Assembly: GCA_030651895.1 (NCBI GenBank)
Contig: JAUSBR010000010.1
Span: 186,001 to 250,000 of the forward strand
DNA length: 64,000 nt
Direction of reading: 5' to 3'
From: Sideroxyarcus sp.
GTDB taxonomy: Bacteria > Pseudomonadota > Gammaproteobacteria > Burkholderiales > Gallionellaceae
Part shown: positions 52,989-60,459 of the stretch, piece after piece
How positions within the stretch are numbered: the first letter of the stretch is position 1
Layout: every line of letters begins with the position of its first letter
Notes under the pieces: model-generated
Database searches by the model: none
Seen by the model: the letters and a program-made list of their open reading frames with translations, nothing else
Told to the model about the DNA's origin: nothing
Translations under genes and position numbers: made by a program

Positions 52989-54895
52989 CGTCGGGACTCG
53001 GATACCGAAACAGGAGTTCAATTGCTATCTCAATAGAGGATTGGGTGGGTATTGATGAGAATGCGATGTCGGAAGCGGATGCTGTTAAATTTCAAAAGAG
53101 GAAAGAAGCAATCAGTCTTTATGTCCGGGGGTTCAAAATCAATGAGATTGCGGGGAAAACTCAGGTTAAGCCAAAGGAACTCTATCGATTTCTCAATCGT
53201 TGCGAGGCTCCAAATGCCGATGGTCGCAGGAATGGCTGGCGCGGCATCATTCCTCGGAACCGCATAGCTGCGGCCAGGCCCGTCGGAGGGGGCGACTCTG
53301 ATCGCATAGGACACGCAAACCAATTTACACAATTTCTGATCGCGAATCCTGAAATCAAGAAACAGCTTGAGTCCTTGGCAATTTGCGGTCGACTAACTGG
53401 CGAGAAGGGCCCGAAGCGGAATCTCACTGTAAAGCGCATCAAAGACGAGATGATACGTGAGTGTCGGCGAATCGGACTCACCGTTGCTGACTATCCTCTA
53501 AGTGTTTCAAGCCAGGCGTATGGTGCAATACGACGTTTTGTTGCAAAAGTAAGAGGGGAAATATCGAACAAAAATGCCGCTGTCGGAGGGATTTCGATTC
53601 TGCCCCCTGTTACTCACTGCTACCAACGACTTGAAGCAGATGGGCATTGGAAGGACCTTGAATGCACGGTGGAGCTTCCATCTCCAACAGGCCGGGGCGT
53701 CTACTATTTACCGATAGAGCGATTATGGTTGATTCCGGTCTTGGAATCGCAGAGTACCGCTGCTCTAGGCTATTCAATCGCGTATGGAGCCAACTACAGC
53801 GGAGGAGATCTCATACGCGGAGTTCGATCGGCGACTTTGCCCTGGATTCCAATGGAGCTTACAGCCAAGGGGCTTAGATATTGCAAAAATGGTGGATTTC
53901 CAAGTGGCTTAGATGAACAACTGGCTTACATCTGTTCGGACGAAATTCTTCTGGACAATCACAAGGGCCATCTCAGCGCCTTCGCGATATCACAGATCCA
54001 TCGTACCTTAGGTGCGACTCCGGTCTATGGTGCGATTGACAACCCAAACGCCAGAGCCTGTGCTGAAGGATTTTTCTCACTGCTTGAGGAGATGGTCTTC
54101 CATACCTTGCCCAACTCAACGGGTAGTACGCCGAGAAACAGGGATGTAAAAGATCCGATGGGTAATGCAATTAAGTATCGGATAACCGACCAACACGTTC
54201 ATGAAATCGCAGAAGTTGCATTGTCACGCTATAACGCGGGGTGTCCCCCCGGCTCCAGCTTGACGAGAGTTGAGATTCTTCAGCGATATGTGCGCGATCC
54301 AAGGAGCCTCGTAAGGCGAATCCCCAACGATGAACGTGAGCGGATTCAGCTTTATGACCTGGAGCTCGAGCTTAAGATCAAAGGAAATGCCGAAAAAGGA
54401 ATTCGCCCTCATGTGTATTACTTGGAATCGCGTTATACGAATCCAGTTATTGCATCGTCGTACTCCTTGATCGGAAAAAAACTAAGGGCATATGGTCACA
54501 GCGGTGACATCAGAACCTTTGAGACTTTCTTTGAAAGTGGCGCATCGGCGGGCGCGGTGATCTGTGAAAGGCGATTCCGAGGTACACCTCATAGCGCACT
54601 CACCAGAAGGCACTCAAATGCGAGCCGCAGAGTCGGAAGTCATTCGCAAAATTCAATGGGCGATGATATCGCCGGATATAGAGATTCTCTAGTTGGCAAG
54701 GCGCAGACATCAAAGCCTGCTGCAACAGAATTGGCCAGGCTTAATGCTGAATCCAGGGAGAACAAAAGAAGAATGAAAGACCTTGGGAGGTCTGACCAAA
54801 ACGATATGAATGCACCGGATCCAAAGAAGGATTCAGGAAAGAAGATCGGTAGTCAGTGGACAGACAAATTGTCGAAATTGGGTACTCAATATTAG
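52985..54895 (+). CDS. TnsB-like DDE transposase
   Basis: 636 residues. An N-terminal helix-turn-helix part (about 25-75: VKFQKRKEAISLYVRGFKINEIAGKTQVKPKELYRFL) recognises the ends. The rve/DDE core has D219 in RLEADGHW, D324 in ILLDNHKGHLS and E361 in CAEGFFSLLEE, with 36 residues between the second Asp and the Glu. A Mu-type C-terminal beta domain and a basic, Ser-rich tail (about 540-636), which in Tn7 contacts TnsC, follow. The triad is intact, so it should cut 3' ends and join strands. DNHKGH in place of DNG marks a distinct subfamily. Confidence 0.9.
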   Translation: MTSGLGYRNRSSIAISIEDWVGIDENAMSEADAVKFQKRKEAISLYVRGFKINEIAGKTQVKPKELYRFLNRCEAPNADGRRNGWRGIIPRNRIAAARPVGGGDSDRIGHANQFTQFLIANPEIKKQLESLAICGRLTGEKGPKRNLTVKRIKDEMIRECRRIGLTVADYPLSVSSQAYGAIRRFVAKVRGEISNKNAAVGGISILPPVTHCYQRLEADGHWKDLECTVELPSPTGRGVYYLPIERLWLIPVLESQSTAALGYSIAYGANYSGGDLIRGVRSATLPWIPMELTAKGLRYCKNGGFPSGLDEQLAYICSDEILLDNHKGHLSAFAISQIHRTLGATPVYGAIDNPNARACAEGFFSLLEEMVFHTLPNSTGSTPRNRDVKDPMGNAIKYRITDQHVHEIAEVALSRYNAGCPPGSSLTRVEILQRYVRDPRSLVRRIPNDERERIQLYDLELELKIKGNAEKGIRPHVYYLESRYTNPVIASSYSLIGKKLRAYGHSGDIRTFETFFESGASAGAVICERRFRGTPHSALTRRHSNASRRVGSHSQNSMGDDIAGYRDSLVGKAQTSKPAATELARLNAESRENKRRMKDLGRSDQNDMNAPDPKKDSGKKIGSQWTDKLSKLGTQY

Positions 54896-54915
54896 TGGTA
54901 CGCGGAGGGCACGGC

Positions 54916-55869
54916 ATGGAACAACCTCAAATGTACGATTCGGCGGACGGAGTCCCATTCCGACGCAAGATGCGCATAAAGACGCCTCCTGTGACCGAAG
55001 CATGTGAAAGAGTGCTGGAGGCGTTCAGTACGGGTTGTGGGAGCAGCATGCTAGTAGGGCGGCCAAGACTCGGTAAGACGTTTGCCGCACGATGGATCTG
55101 TCAGTCCATCAAGGAACTAATGGGGCCTCTCTATTGGTATGAGGTCTCTTTCGAAAAGCCGACTCGCCCATCCGAGAGCGGTTTCTTTGCGATGTTGCTT
55201 AAGAGTGTTGACCACAAGTACTTGAAATCCCGGCGTCCCAGAGACCTTCGCGATCGCATTGGAGAATTCATGATCGAGCGTGCAAGTGAATCTCCTTCTG
55301 GGACCGTGATACTAATGCTTGATGAAGCTCAAAACCTGACTGACATACATTGGACCTGGCTTGCTGAGCTCAGCAATACGGTCGATAAGGCGGGATATTC
55401 GCTATTTACACTTTCGACTGGTCAAAAGACGCTCTATGTGACGCGAAATTCCTTGCAAGAATTAGCATCAGATCGTGACAACGATTTTATCATTGGAAGA
55501 TTCTTCCTAGATATGAATAATTTTCGGGGGCTGCGAACAGAGGAGGACTTAAGGCTAACCTACCGAGAGTACGATAATACGAAACTTGACACTTCGAAAG
55601 GAATTTCGTGGGTTGAGAGCGCCTTGCCGATAGCCTACAGAGCCGGATGGAGACTCGAAAATCTCTCAAGTCAATTTTGGAGCGCATATTGTGAAGTTTG
55701 GAAGAGGGCGGGCCGAAACGATAGCATCGAAATACCGATGACCTATTTCGACTTGCTTGTCCGGCAGATTCTCGGTGACTCTGCAACATTCAATGTTGAA
55801 GAACCTGCAATAGGCTTTGAGCAAGCAACTGAGATGATTGCACGTAGTCAGTTTGCGAAGTCCATCTAG
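54916..55869 (+). CDS. TnsC-like AAA+ ATPase
   Basis: 317 residues from the ATG at 54916, preceded by GGAGGG; the frame runs on to 54856 inside tnsB. Walker A is GRPRLGKT (residues 48-55) and Walker B VILMLDEAQN (D136, E137). TnsC forms ATP-dependent filaments on DNA and links the target selector TniQ/TnsD to the TnsAB transposase. Spacing to tnsB is 20 bp and to tniQ five bp. Confidence 0.9.
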   Translation: MEQPQMYDSADGVPFRRKMRIKTPPVTEACERVLEAFSTGCGSSMLVGRPRLGKTFAARWICQSIKELMGPLYWYEVSFEKPTRPSESGFFAMLLKSVDHKYLKSRRPRDLRDRIGEFMIERASESPSGTVILMLDEAQNLTDIHWTWLAELSNTVDKAGYSLFTLSTGQKTLYVTRNSLQELASDRDNDFIIGRFFLDMNNFRGLRTEEDLRLTYREYDNTKLDTSKGISWVESALPIAYRAGWRLENLSSQFWSAYCEVWKRAGRNDSIEIPMTYFDLLVRQILGDSATFNVEEPAIGFEQATEMIARSQFAKSI

Positions 55870-55874
55870 GATCA

Positions 55875-57491
55875 TTGCAGTCTAGATTCAACAAAATGGG
55901 ACGTGTAAACCGCAGAGTTGGAAGTATCAGCGAATTCGAATCTTGGTGGTCGATCGGACACAAGTTTGCGTATCTCAATCGCGTGAGTTTCTCGGACTTC
56001 ATTTTTTCGGTGCAACGAGACGAAAAACTTAGAACGGCTGCGCACAACTTTAAGCCCCACCTACTGGATAGCATTGACAAACGGACGGCGGCAGAATTAT
56101 TGGAAGTGCCCCAATCTACACTTGAATATGCATGTGACCGCAAGTACGTGCCTTGGTTTCTTAGCACGTCATCAGCACTTGAGCCCCATTTTCGATACTG
56201 CCCAGAATGCTTGAAGAACGGATTCCATTCTCCTGCACATCAATTGGCATGGTTAAATAAATGCCTAGTGCATGGCTGCACTTTGTTGACGGGATGTCCT
56301 GCTTGCGGAATAAAAATTAGCTATTCGTCTGATAAATATCCTAGTCATCGCGTTGATCGATACCACTGTCCTTGTGGAGAGCCGCTGTGGAGTGAGCTAC
56401 CATCCCCTAATTGGCCAAAACCAATGGAGGACAAAGCATTCAGGACTATCCGCACTTATGTCAACTGGATTAAGACTCTGCGAGGAATTCCTGGGCACGG
56501 CTCAATATCGGCCGCGCTAGAATTCATTGACCAAGAAGGACGAGGCAGGAGTACCATGACGGCGTGGCTCATGGGGTGTATTCGAGCAATATCCGCCCCT
56601 CCTGCCAGCATAGAAGCCGCATTTGTCGATACCATTCATCCATACCACCAACGCCTAGTCTCGTCAGATGTCGACCCTGCACTTATTTGCGCGGCTATTG
56701 AAGAGTTCGGGTATCTAAGGCTTTTAGGAAGCTATCCATACTGGTATGAGCAGAACAATCGGGTTCCGATGATGCTCCCGGTCGTCAAGTCCATTCGAAA
56801 AAGCCTCTGTCGAGGCCACATCGGATGCATTAAGGCTCTACGGACTCTAATGAACGCAAGGGTGCGAAACTGGGCATGTGGAGATGACTTCTACTGCGAG
56901 CATGCAGAGCATCCTTTCAGGTTCGCCAACGTATGGTTGTCACTGCATGATAGTGATAATGAAAGACATATTCGAGCGGCGGCCTTTGCCTTAGCTGACT
57001 CTCTCAGTAGCATGGGGGTGGTTTCCTTTGCGAATAGTACTGATAAGCCGTACAGGAGGCATTGGTCTTCATGTGGTCGAAAGGACTTTATCGGTGACAA
57101 GACATTGCGAGTTGACTTGTGCAAGGCACTGGCCGGTTTGATGGAGCGATTGTGGATTTTCGAGGCATTCAGGAGTGCCTACAATTTGCAGACAGATCCG
57201 ACATTCTGGCAGGAAAATTACAGACAGCCATTTACTTCTGCGAATAAACCTTTCGTACTAGTGGAAGCTGGTTCGGGGAACACTCTTGAAGTATGGATCT
57301 GGCATCGAGGCTCCATCCGGCAAGTGGTGAAGCCCGCCGGTGCAAGGGCGCAGCGCAGACATGCCAGGCTGGTGAAATCGCAAGCTGCACAGGAAGAGGT
57401 GAGAATTCGTGCTGCAGGAAATCCGTTGGACAGACTGCATGACAGTATGGTTTCGAAAATAGGCGCACAAGGATCATGTTTTGATAAATAG
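55875..57491 (+). CDS. TniQ/TnsD-like target-site selector
   Basis: 538 residues from a TTG at 55875 (an ATG seven codons on is the alternative), the size of Tn7 TnsD. The TniQ zinc fingers are complete: YCPECLKNGFHSPAHQLAWL, KCLVHGCTLLTGCPACG and CPCGEPLW. A long C-terminal part (about 200-538) resembles TnsD, which binds a specific attachment site. The tRNA-Val gene upstream of the element is the natural candidate for its target. No cas gene or CRISPR array lies next to it, so guide-RNA targeting is not supported. Confidence 0.88.
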   Translation: MQSRFNKMGRVNRRVGSISEFESWWSIGHKFAYLNRVSFSDFIFSVQRDEKLRTAAHNFKPHLLDSIDKRTAAELLEVPQSTLEYACDRKYVPWFLSTSSALEPHFRYCPECLKNGFHSPAHQLAWLNKCLVHGCTLLTGCPACGIKISYSSDKYPSHRVDRYHCPCGEPLWSELPSPNWPKPMEDKAFRTIRTYVNWIKTLRGIPGHGSISAALEFIDQEGRGRSTMTAWLMGCIRAISAPPASIEAAFVDTIHPYHQRLVSSDVDPALICAAIEEFGYLRLLGSYPYWYEQNNRVPMMLPVVKSIRKSLCRGHIGCIKALRTLMNARVRNWACGDDFYCEHAEHPFRFANVWLSLHDSDNERHIRAAAFALADSLSSMGVVSFANSTDKPYRRHWSSCGRKDFIGDKTLRVDLCKALAGLMERLWIFEAFRSAYNLQTDPTFWQENYRQPFTSANKPFVLVEAGSGNTLEVWIWHRGSIRQVVKPAGARAQRRHARLVKSQAAQEEVRIRAAGNPLDRLHDSMVSKIGAQGSCFDK

Positions 57492-57513
57492 CTGACTGTC
57501 GTAGGTTCGTTAG

Positions 57514-57871
57514 CGTCACGCTTTGACTAATAGAGACACGTTATCAGGAATACAGACCATCATCCTCTGTGAAATTGTCATGGAAGTGAATGAGGCCTTG
57601 GGATGCACTCCAATATCTATACTGGACGCTAATCAAGGTGCCAATGAAGTTTATTATATTAGTCAAACCGTGACGGCCTGAAAAAGAGCGTCTACTGCTT
57701 CCGCTTCGCTTTGACTATTAGTCAAAGCGTGACGCACAAGCATTGAGATGGAGTCCATCATCAATTGTCTTCTAGTGAGACCGTGATGCCCTATTGGGCA
57801 AACCCGACGGGACTTGAGATGACGGCGCCTCAGCCCTCTGTATCAGTTTGACTATTAGTCAAGCCGTGACG
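57514..57871. repeat. family of 19-bp repeats downstream of tniQ
   Basis: CGTCACGCTTTGACTAATA occurs at 57514-57532 (+). Its relatives on the minus strand are at 57657-57675, 57716-57734, 57853-57871 and, diverged (14 of 19), 57770-57788. A further plus copy is at 58397-58415. Two copies are extended into palindromes (CGCTTTGACTA-T-TAGTCAAAGCG at 57708-57730 and TTTGACTATTAGTCAA at 57847-57862). Four same-direction copies spaced 35-65 bp resemble transposase sites; a regulator operator is the alternative. Confidence 0.8.
57580..57681 (+). pseudogene. remnant of a DUF2384 (Xre/MbcA/ParS-type) antitoxin gene
   Basis: The frame MEVNEALGCTPISILDANQG...ANEV is the core of a DUF2384 toxin-binding domain and matches the intact gene at 58456 (NVALGCAPISMLDSAQGVAEV). 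The frame has no upstream domain and ends inside a copy of the 19-bp repeat at 57657. The gene therefore looks truncated. Confidence 0.7.
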
Positions 57872-57955
57872 CCCTGTTATCCTGGACAGGACGACTGATT
57901 CATCTCATTCGTCGGTGCGGCGTAATGACGAGCTGATTGTATCTTTCAAGGAGCT

Positions 57956-58015
57956 ATGAACTTGAAATGTCCAGTATGCGGCGCGGCTGAACTGATCCAC
58001 GTCCGGGAGGACTAG
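57956..58015 (+). pseudogene. remnant of an MqsA/YgiT-type antitoxin N-terminus
   Basis: AAGGAG precedes an ATG coding MNLKCPVCGAAELIHVRED followed by a stop. CPVCGAAELIH is the zinc-finger start of MqsA-type antitoxins; the matching second CxxC and the DNA-binding half are missing. No MqsR-like toxin frame is adjacent. Confidence 0.6.
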
Positions 58016-58107
58016 TCTGTGGAACCAACTTTGCCGCAGCATACATTGCAGCATGCCGATATATAATCATGTTGTTATCGCTACTTCCTACAATTAGGCC
58101 AACCTGA

Positions 58108-58150
58108 TGTCGCAAAATTAGTCCTCCGCTCGCGAACTAATTTTGCGACA
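58108..58150. repeat. perfect 15-bp inverted repeat of transposon-end type
   Basis: TGTCGCAAAATTAGT (58108-58122) and its exact complement (58136-58150) are separated by 13 bp. A related GCGACA lies at 58175-58180 in the same orientation as the right arm. TGTCG...CGACA is the end signature of Tn7/Tn5053-type elements, and TCGCAnnAnnAGTTC also fits the direct repeats at 52126 and 52148. This may be the right end of the element or a junction of two ends. Confidence 0.6.
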
Positions 58151-58396
58151 AATATGCTTGCTGGACGTAAGTCTGCGACAAGGCTGCGAGTGTCGCGTGG
58201 ATCCGCGTTACTTAACTCCACTTCTTTCGGCCACAATTGGGTTTCTGCAATACAGTCCATCGTTTGATCAGAACAACACTAGGATGGGGCCGGTTGTCGG
58301 CCTTATGTGGAGCGCTACAAGCATGAGACGCAGGACAATATGCCATTTGGCCTACATAGCCTATCTGCGCTCATGAGTGGCTGGAATATACACAAG

Positions 58397-58415
58397 CGTC
58401 ACGGTTTGACTAATA
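58397..58415 (+). repeat. sixth copy of the 19-bp repeat
   Basis: CGTCACGGTTTGACTAATA, in the same direction as the copy at 57514 and 41 bp before the first ATG of the DUF2384 membrane protein. The first copy likewise precedes the DUF2384 remnant, so the pair may be an operator or promoter of these genes. Confidence 0.75.
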
Positions 58416-58455
58416 CAGTCCTATCCACCGTGCTAAATTCGCATGGTAGAGTGGC

Positions 58456-58782
58456 ATGCCTTGCCCACTTGGAATGACTCTTATGGTCTCGTACTCAGAT
58501 CAGTTCGCTCGCTTCCTGCCTGTATTGCTCGCAGTCATGATTTTCATCGGCTTGGGTATGCTGGCGATTTGGGCGGCCAAGAGAGAACGGCGAACCGAGC
58601 GAATGGTCAATATCGAGGCAGAAACGGAAAAGATTTTCGGAAGTCAGAGCAAGGCAAGGGGCTGGATGAACCAGAACAATGTGGCACTAGGATGTGCCCC
58701 CATATCTATGCTCGATTCTGCTCAAGGCGTGGCCGAAGTCAGAAAAGTTCTGGCATCTATCTCTCGCGGAGGGCTTGTGTAA
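58456..58782 (+). CDS. membrane-anchored DUF2384 (MbcA/ParS-like) protein
   Basis: 108 residues from the ATG at 58456; ATGs at 58474 and 58483 would shorten it by 6-9 residues. A hydrophobic helix (FLPVLLAVMIFIGLGMLAIWAA, about 18-40) followed by RRTER is a membrane anchor with inside-positive charge. Residues ~62-108 (SKARGWMNQNNVALGCAPIS, LDSAQGVAEVRKVLASI) are the DUF2384 toxin-binding half of Xre/MbcA/ParS antitoxins. The DNA-binding half is absent and no RES/NAD-degrading toxin lies next to it, which is unusual for this family. Confidence 0.7.
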   Translation: MPCPLGMTLMVSYSDQFARFLPVLLAVMIFIGLGMLAIWAAKRERRTERMVNIEAETEKIFGSQSKARGWMNQNNVALGCAPISMLDSAQGVAEVRKVLASISRGGLV

Positions 58783-58856
58783 TTGCCACTGGCTTGCCAT
58801 TCTGTCGAACTAGCAAATCAGTGATGTTGGCATACCGTTATTGCTCCGAGAAGACT

Positions 58857-59051
58857 ATGAAAGATCAAAAGTACAAACTTGAGGATTTGGTGGCGCAGTG
58901 CGATGCAAAAGCCGTAGCACCAGCAGACGATGAATGTGTGCAGGATGCCAAGTGCGACCACGACTGGCAGCCTGATGGACAAACAATGACGGCCGTCAGA
59001 TTTTCCTGCACAAAGTGCCATAAATCCAAACTGAGTGGCCTCGATATATGA
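58857..59051 (+). CDS. small protein: MazE-like tail plus zinc-ribbon
   Basis: 64 residues from an ATG with GAGAAG upstream. MKDQKYKLEDLVAQCDAKAV resembles the toxin-binding tail of MazE/PemI-type antitoxins (YTLEELLAQCDP...). The rest has C33, H35, C51 and C54 in a zinc-ribbon-like pattern (CDHDWQPDGQ..., CTKCHK). The longer frame that begins at 58443 overlaps the preceding gene and is not supported. No toxin is adjacent; it may be a hybrid remnant. Confidence 0.5.
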   Translation: MKDQKYKLEDLVAQCDAKAVAPADDECVQDAKCDHDWQPDGQTMTAVRFSCTKCHKSKLSGLDI

Positions 59052-59204
59052 AGTAGCTTTCGCTGCTTCACCACGACAGTCAGCACAAGTAAACAGAGAC
59101 AGACCTCGGTTTTCGCAATCAACGACCGAAAACCTTGGCCCCTGATTACTCTTTAAGGTATGAGAAATGGTGAGGTGAGCGTGAAAATATTTTTAAAGTG
59201 ATAA

Positions 59205-59771
59205 ATGAGTCGAGCTATCACCATCACACATCAGCTAATTGAGGAGGGTATTTCTGCCCGCGCTCATTTCCAAGTTTGGTGGGCGCTTTGCAACTTGGCC
59301 TTGCCAAAGTACGAATCTACAATGAACAATTTAGGCTATGTTGATTTCTTTCATGCTTCGGATTCTGGACACTACAAGTTGTTTTTCCTGGCGTTGTCGA
59401 AGATTTTTGATCGCGGCGACAGTCGCGTTGCCGGCATTAGCGAACTCAAAAAGGCATTGGAGGCGGAAGGGAAGGTTAACATTGCGCTTAGAATTTCAGA
59501 AGAATTAGAACCCATTGAGCCATTAGTAAAGCGTGTCTTGGCTATTCGAAACAGGACTATTGTACATAACGAGCATTCAATGCCTCGAAGAAAGGTTTAC
59601 AAAGTCAACGGTATCACACCGAATCAAATTCGCCTTGTTATAGATACCGTTTGCGCTACGATTAACCGCGCTGCTCGAGATCAAGGCATTACTAACACTA
59701 TATTTGAGAGTGATCGAATGGAGCGAGCTACGCTTGGCATGCTCGAAAAGCTAGACCGCTGGAATGCATAG
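59205..59771 (+). CDS. HEPN-domain protein (AbiU2-like)
   Basis: 188 residues, fully helical. The R-N-x4-H motif of HEPN nucleases is present (R115-N116 ... H121 in IRNRTIVHNEH). The N-terminal HFQVWWALCNLA and LFFLALSKIFDRG resemble the AbiU2-type family. HEPN proteins of defence and toxin systems cut RNA. It stands in the island with AT-rich codon use, 25 bp before the ankyrin gene, possibly as one operon. No nucleotidyltransferase (MNT) partner is visible. Confidence 0.75.
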   Translation: MSRAITITHQLIEEGISARAHFQVWWALCNLALPKYESTMNNLGYVDFFHASDSGHYKLFFLALSKIFDRGDSRVAGISELKKALEAEGKVNIALRISEELEPIEPLVKRVLAIRNRTIVHNEHSMPRRKVYKVNGITPNQIRLVIDTVCATINRAARDQGITNTIFESDRMERATLGMLEKLDRWNA

Positions 59772-59795
59772 CAATGAACGACATGGGAGAAACCA

Positions 59796-60419
59796 ATGAG
59801 GCAATACAGGATTTTTGAACACCCATCTGGCGAGGTAGAAGTAATAAAGAAAGGTTGGTCTTGGCTAGCTTTTTTCTTTCCGTGGTTATGGGCACTAATA
59901 AATAGGCTTTGGCTTGTTGCTTCGGCCATCTTTATTTTGTCATTCATGACATTTGCCTTTGGCAATCTGATTACGAGAGATGCCCCGCTCATTATCACGC
60001 TTTTTATGAGTCTTTACTTTGGCGCATTTGGTCACGATTGGCTGCGTGGCAGCCTAGAAAAGAAAGGATTTACTTATATGGGCGCGCTGAAAGGTGCCAG
60101 CGCGGCGGAAGTCACGTCTACTTATATTGAGAATGTGTTTCCTGAAAAGTTCGCTATGACACCATTGATGGTTGCGGCTTCAAAGGGCGATATCCAGCAA
60201 GTTATGAAAATTCTTGCTTCTGGTGTGGATGTGAATTCAACAGATAATCGTGGCGCAACTGCGCTGATGTACGCGGCCATAAATGGGCAATTAGAGGTTG
60301 TCAAAACACTATTAGAAGTCGGTGTAAACCCTAGCCTGAAAACTGCACTAGGTTTGACGGCACTTGATTACGCAAAGAGGGGCAATCAAGAAGAAATTGC
60401 ACGACTCTTGGCAGTATGA
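59796..60419 (+). CDS. membrane protein with ankyrin repeats
   Basis: 207 residues. The first ~100 form a DUF2628-like module: EHPSGEVEVIKKGWSWLAFFFPWLWAL, a second helix LVASAIFILSFMTFAFGN and a third. The C-terminal part has three ankyrin-type repeats (TPLMVAASKGDIQQVMKILA, TALMYAAINGQLEVVKTLLE, TALDYAKRGNQEEIARLL). The repeats face the cytoplasm and should bind a protein partner. It follows the HEPN gene closely. Confidence 0.75.
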   Translation: MRQYRIFEHPSGEVEVIKKGWSWLAFFFPWLWALINRLWLVASAIFILSFMTFAFGNLITRDAPLIITLFMSLYFGAFGHDWLRGSLEKKGFTYMGALKGASAAEVTSTYIENVFPEKFAMTPLMVAASKGDIQQVMKILASGVDVNSTDNRGATALMYAAINGQLEVVKTLLEVGVNPSLKTALGLTALDYAKRGNQEEIARLLAV

Positions 60420-60459
60420 CCTGTATCGTTTGATGTGACTTTGACTTGAATATGTGCCG

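Noticed and set aside
58143-58376. 77-residue frame after the inverted repeat
   Set aside because: No ribosome site or family match, and it begins inside the inverted-repeat arm.
57514-58415. The repeats behind tniQ as a CRISPR array of a CRISPR-associated transposon
   Set aside because: The units are only 19 bp, lie in both orientations, are spaced 35-65 bp and more than 500 bp, and no cas gene or guide-like structure is present.
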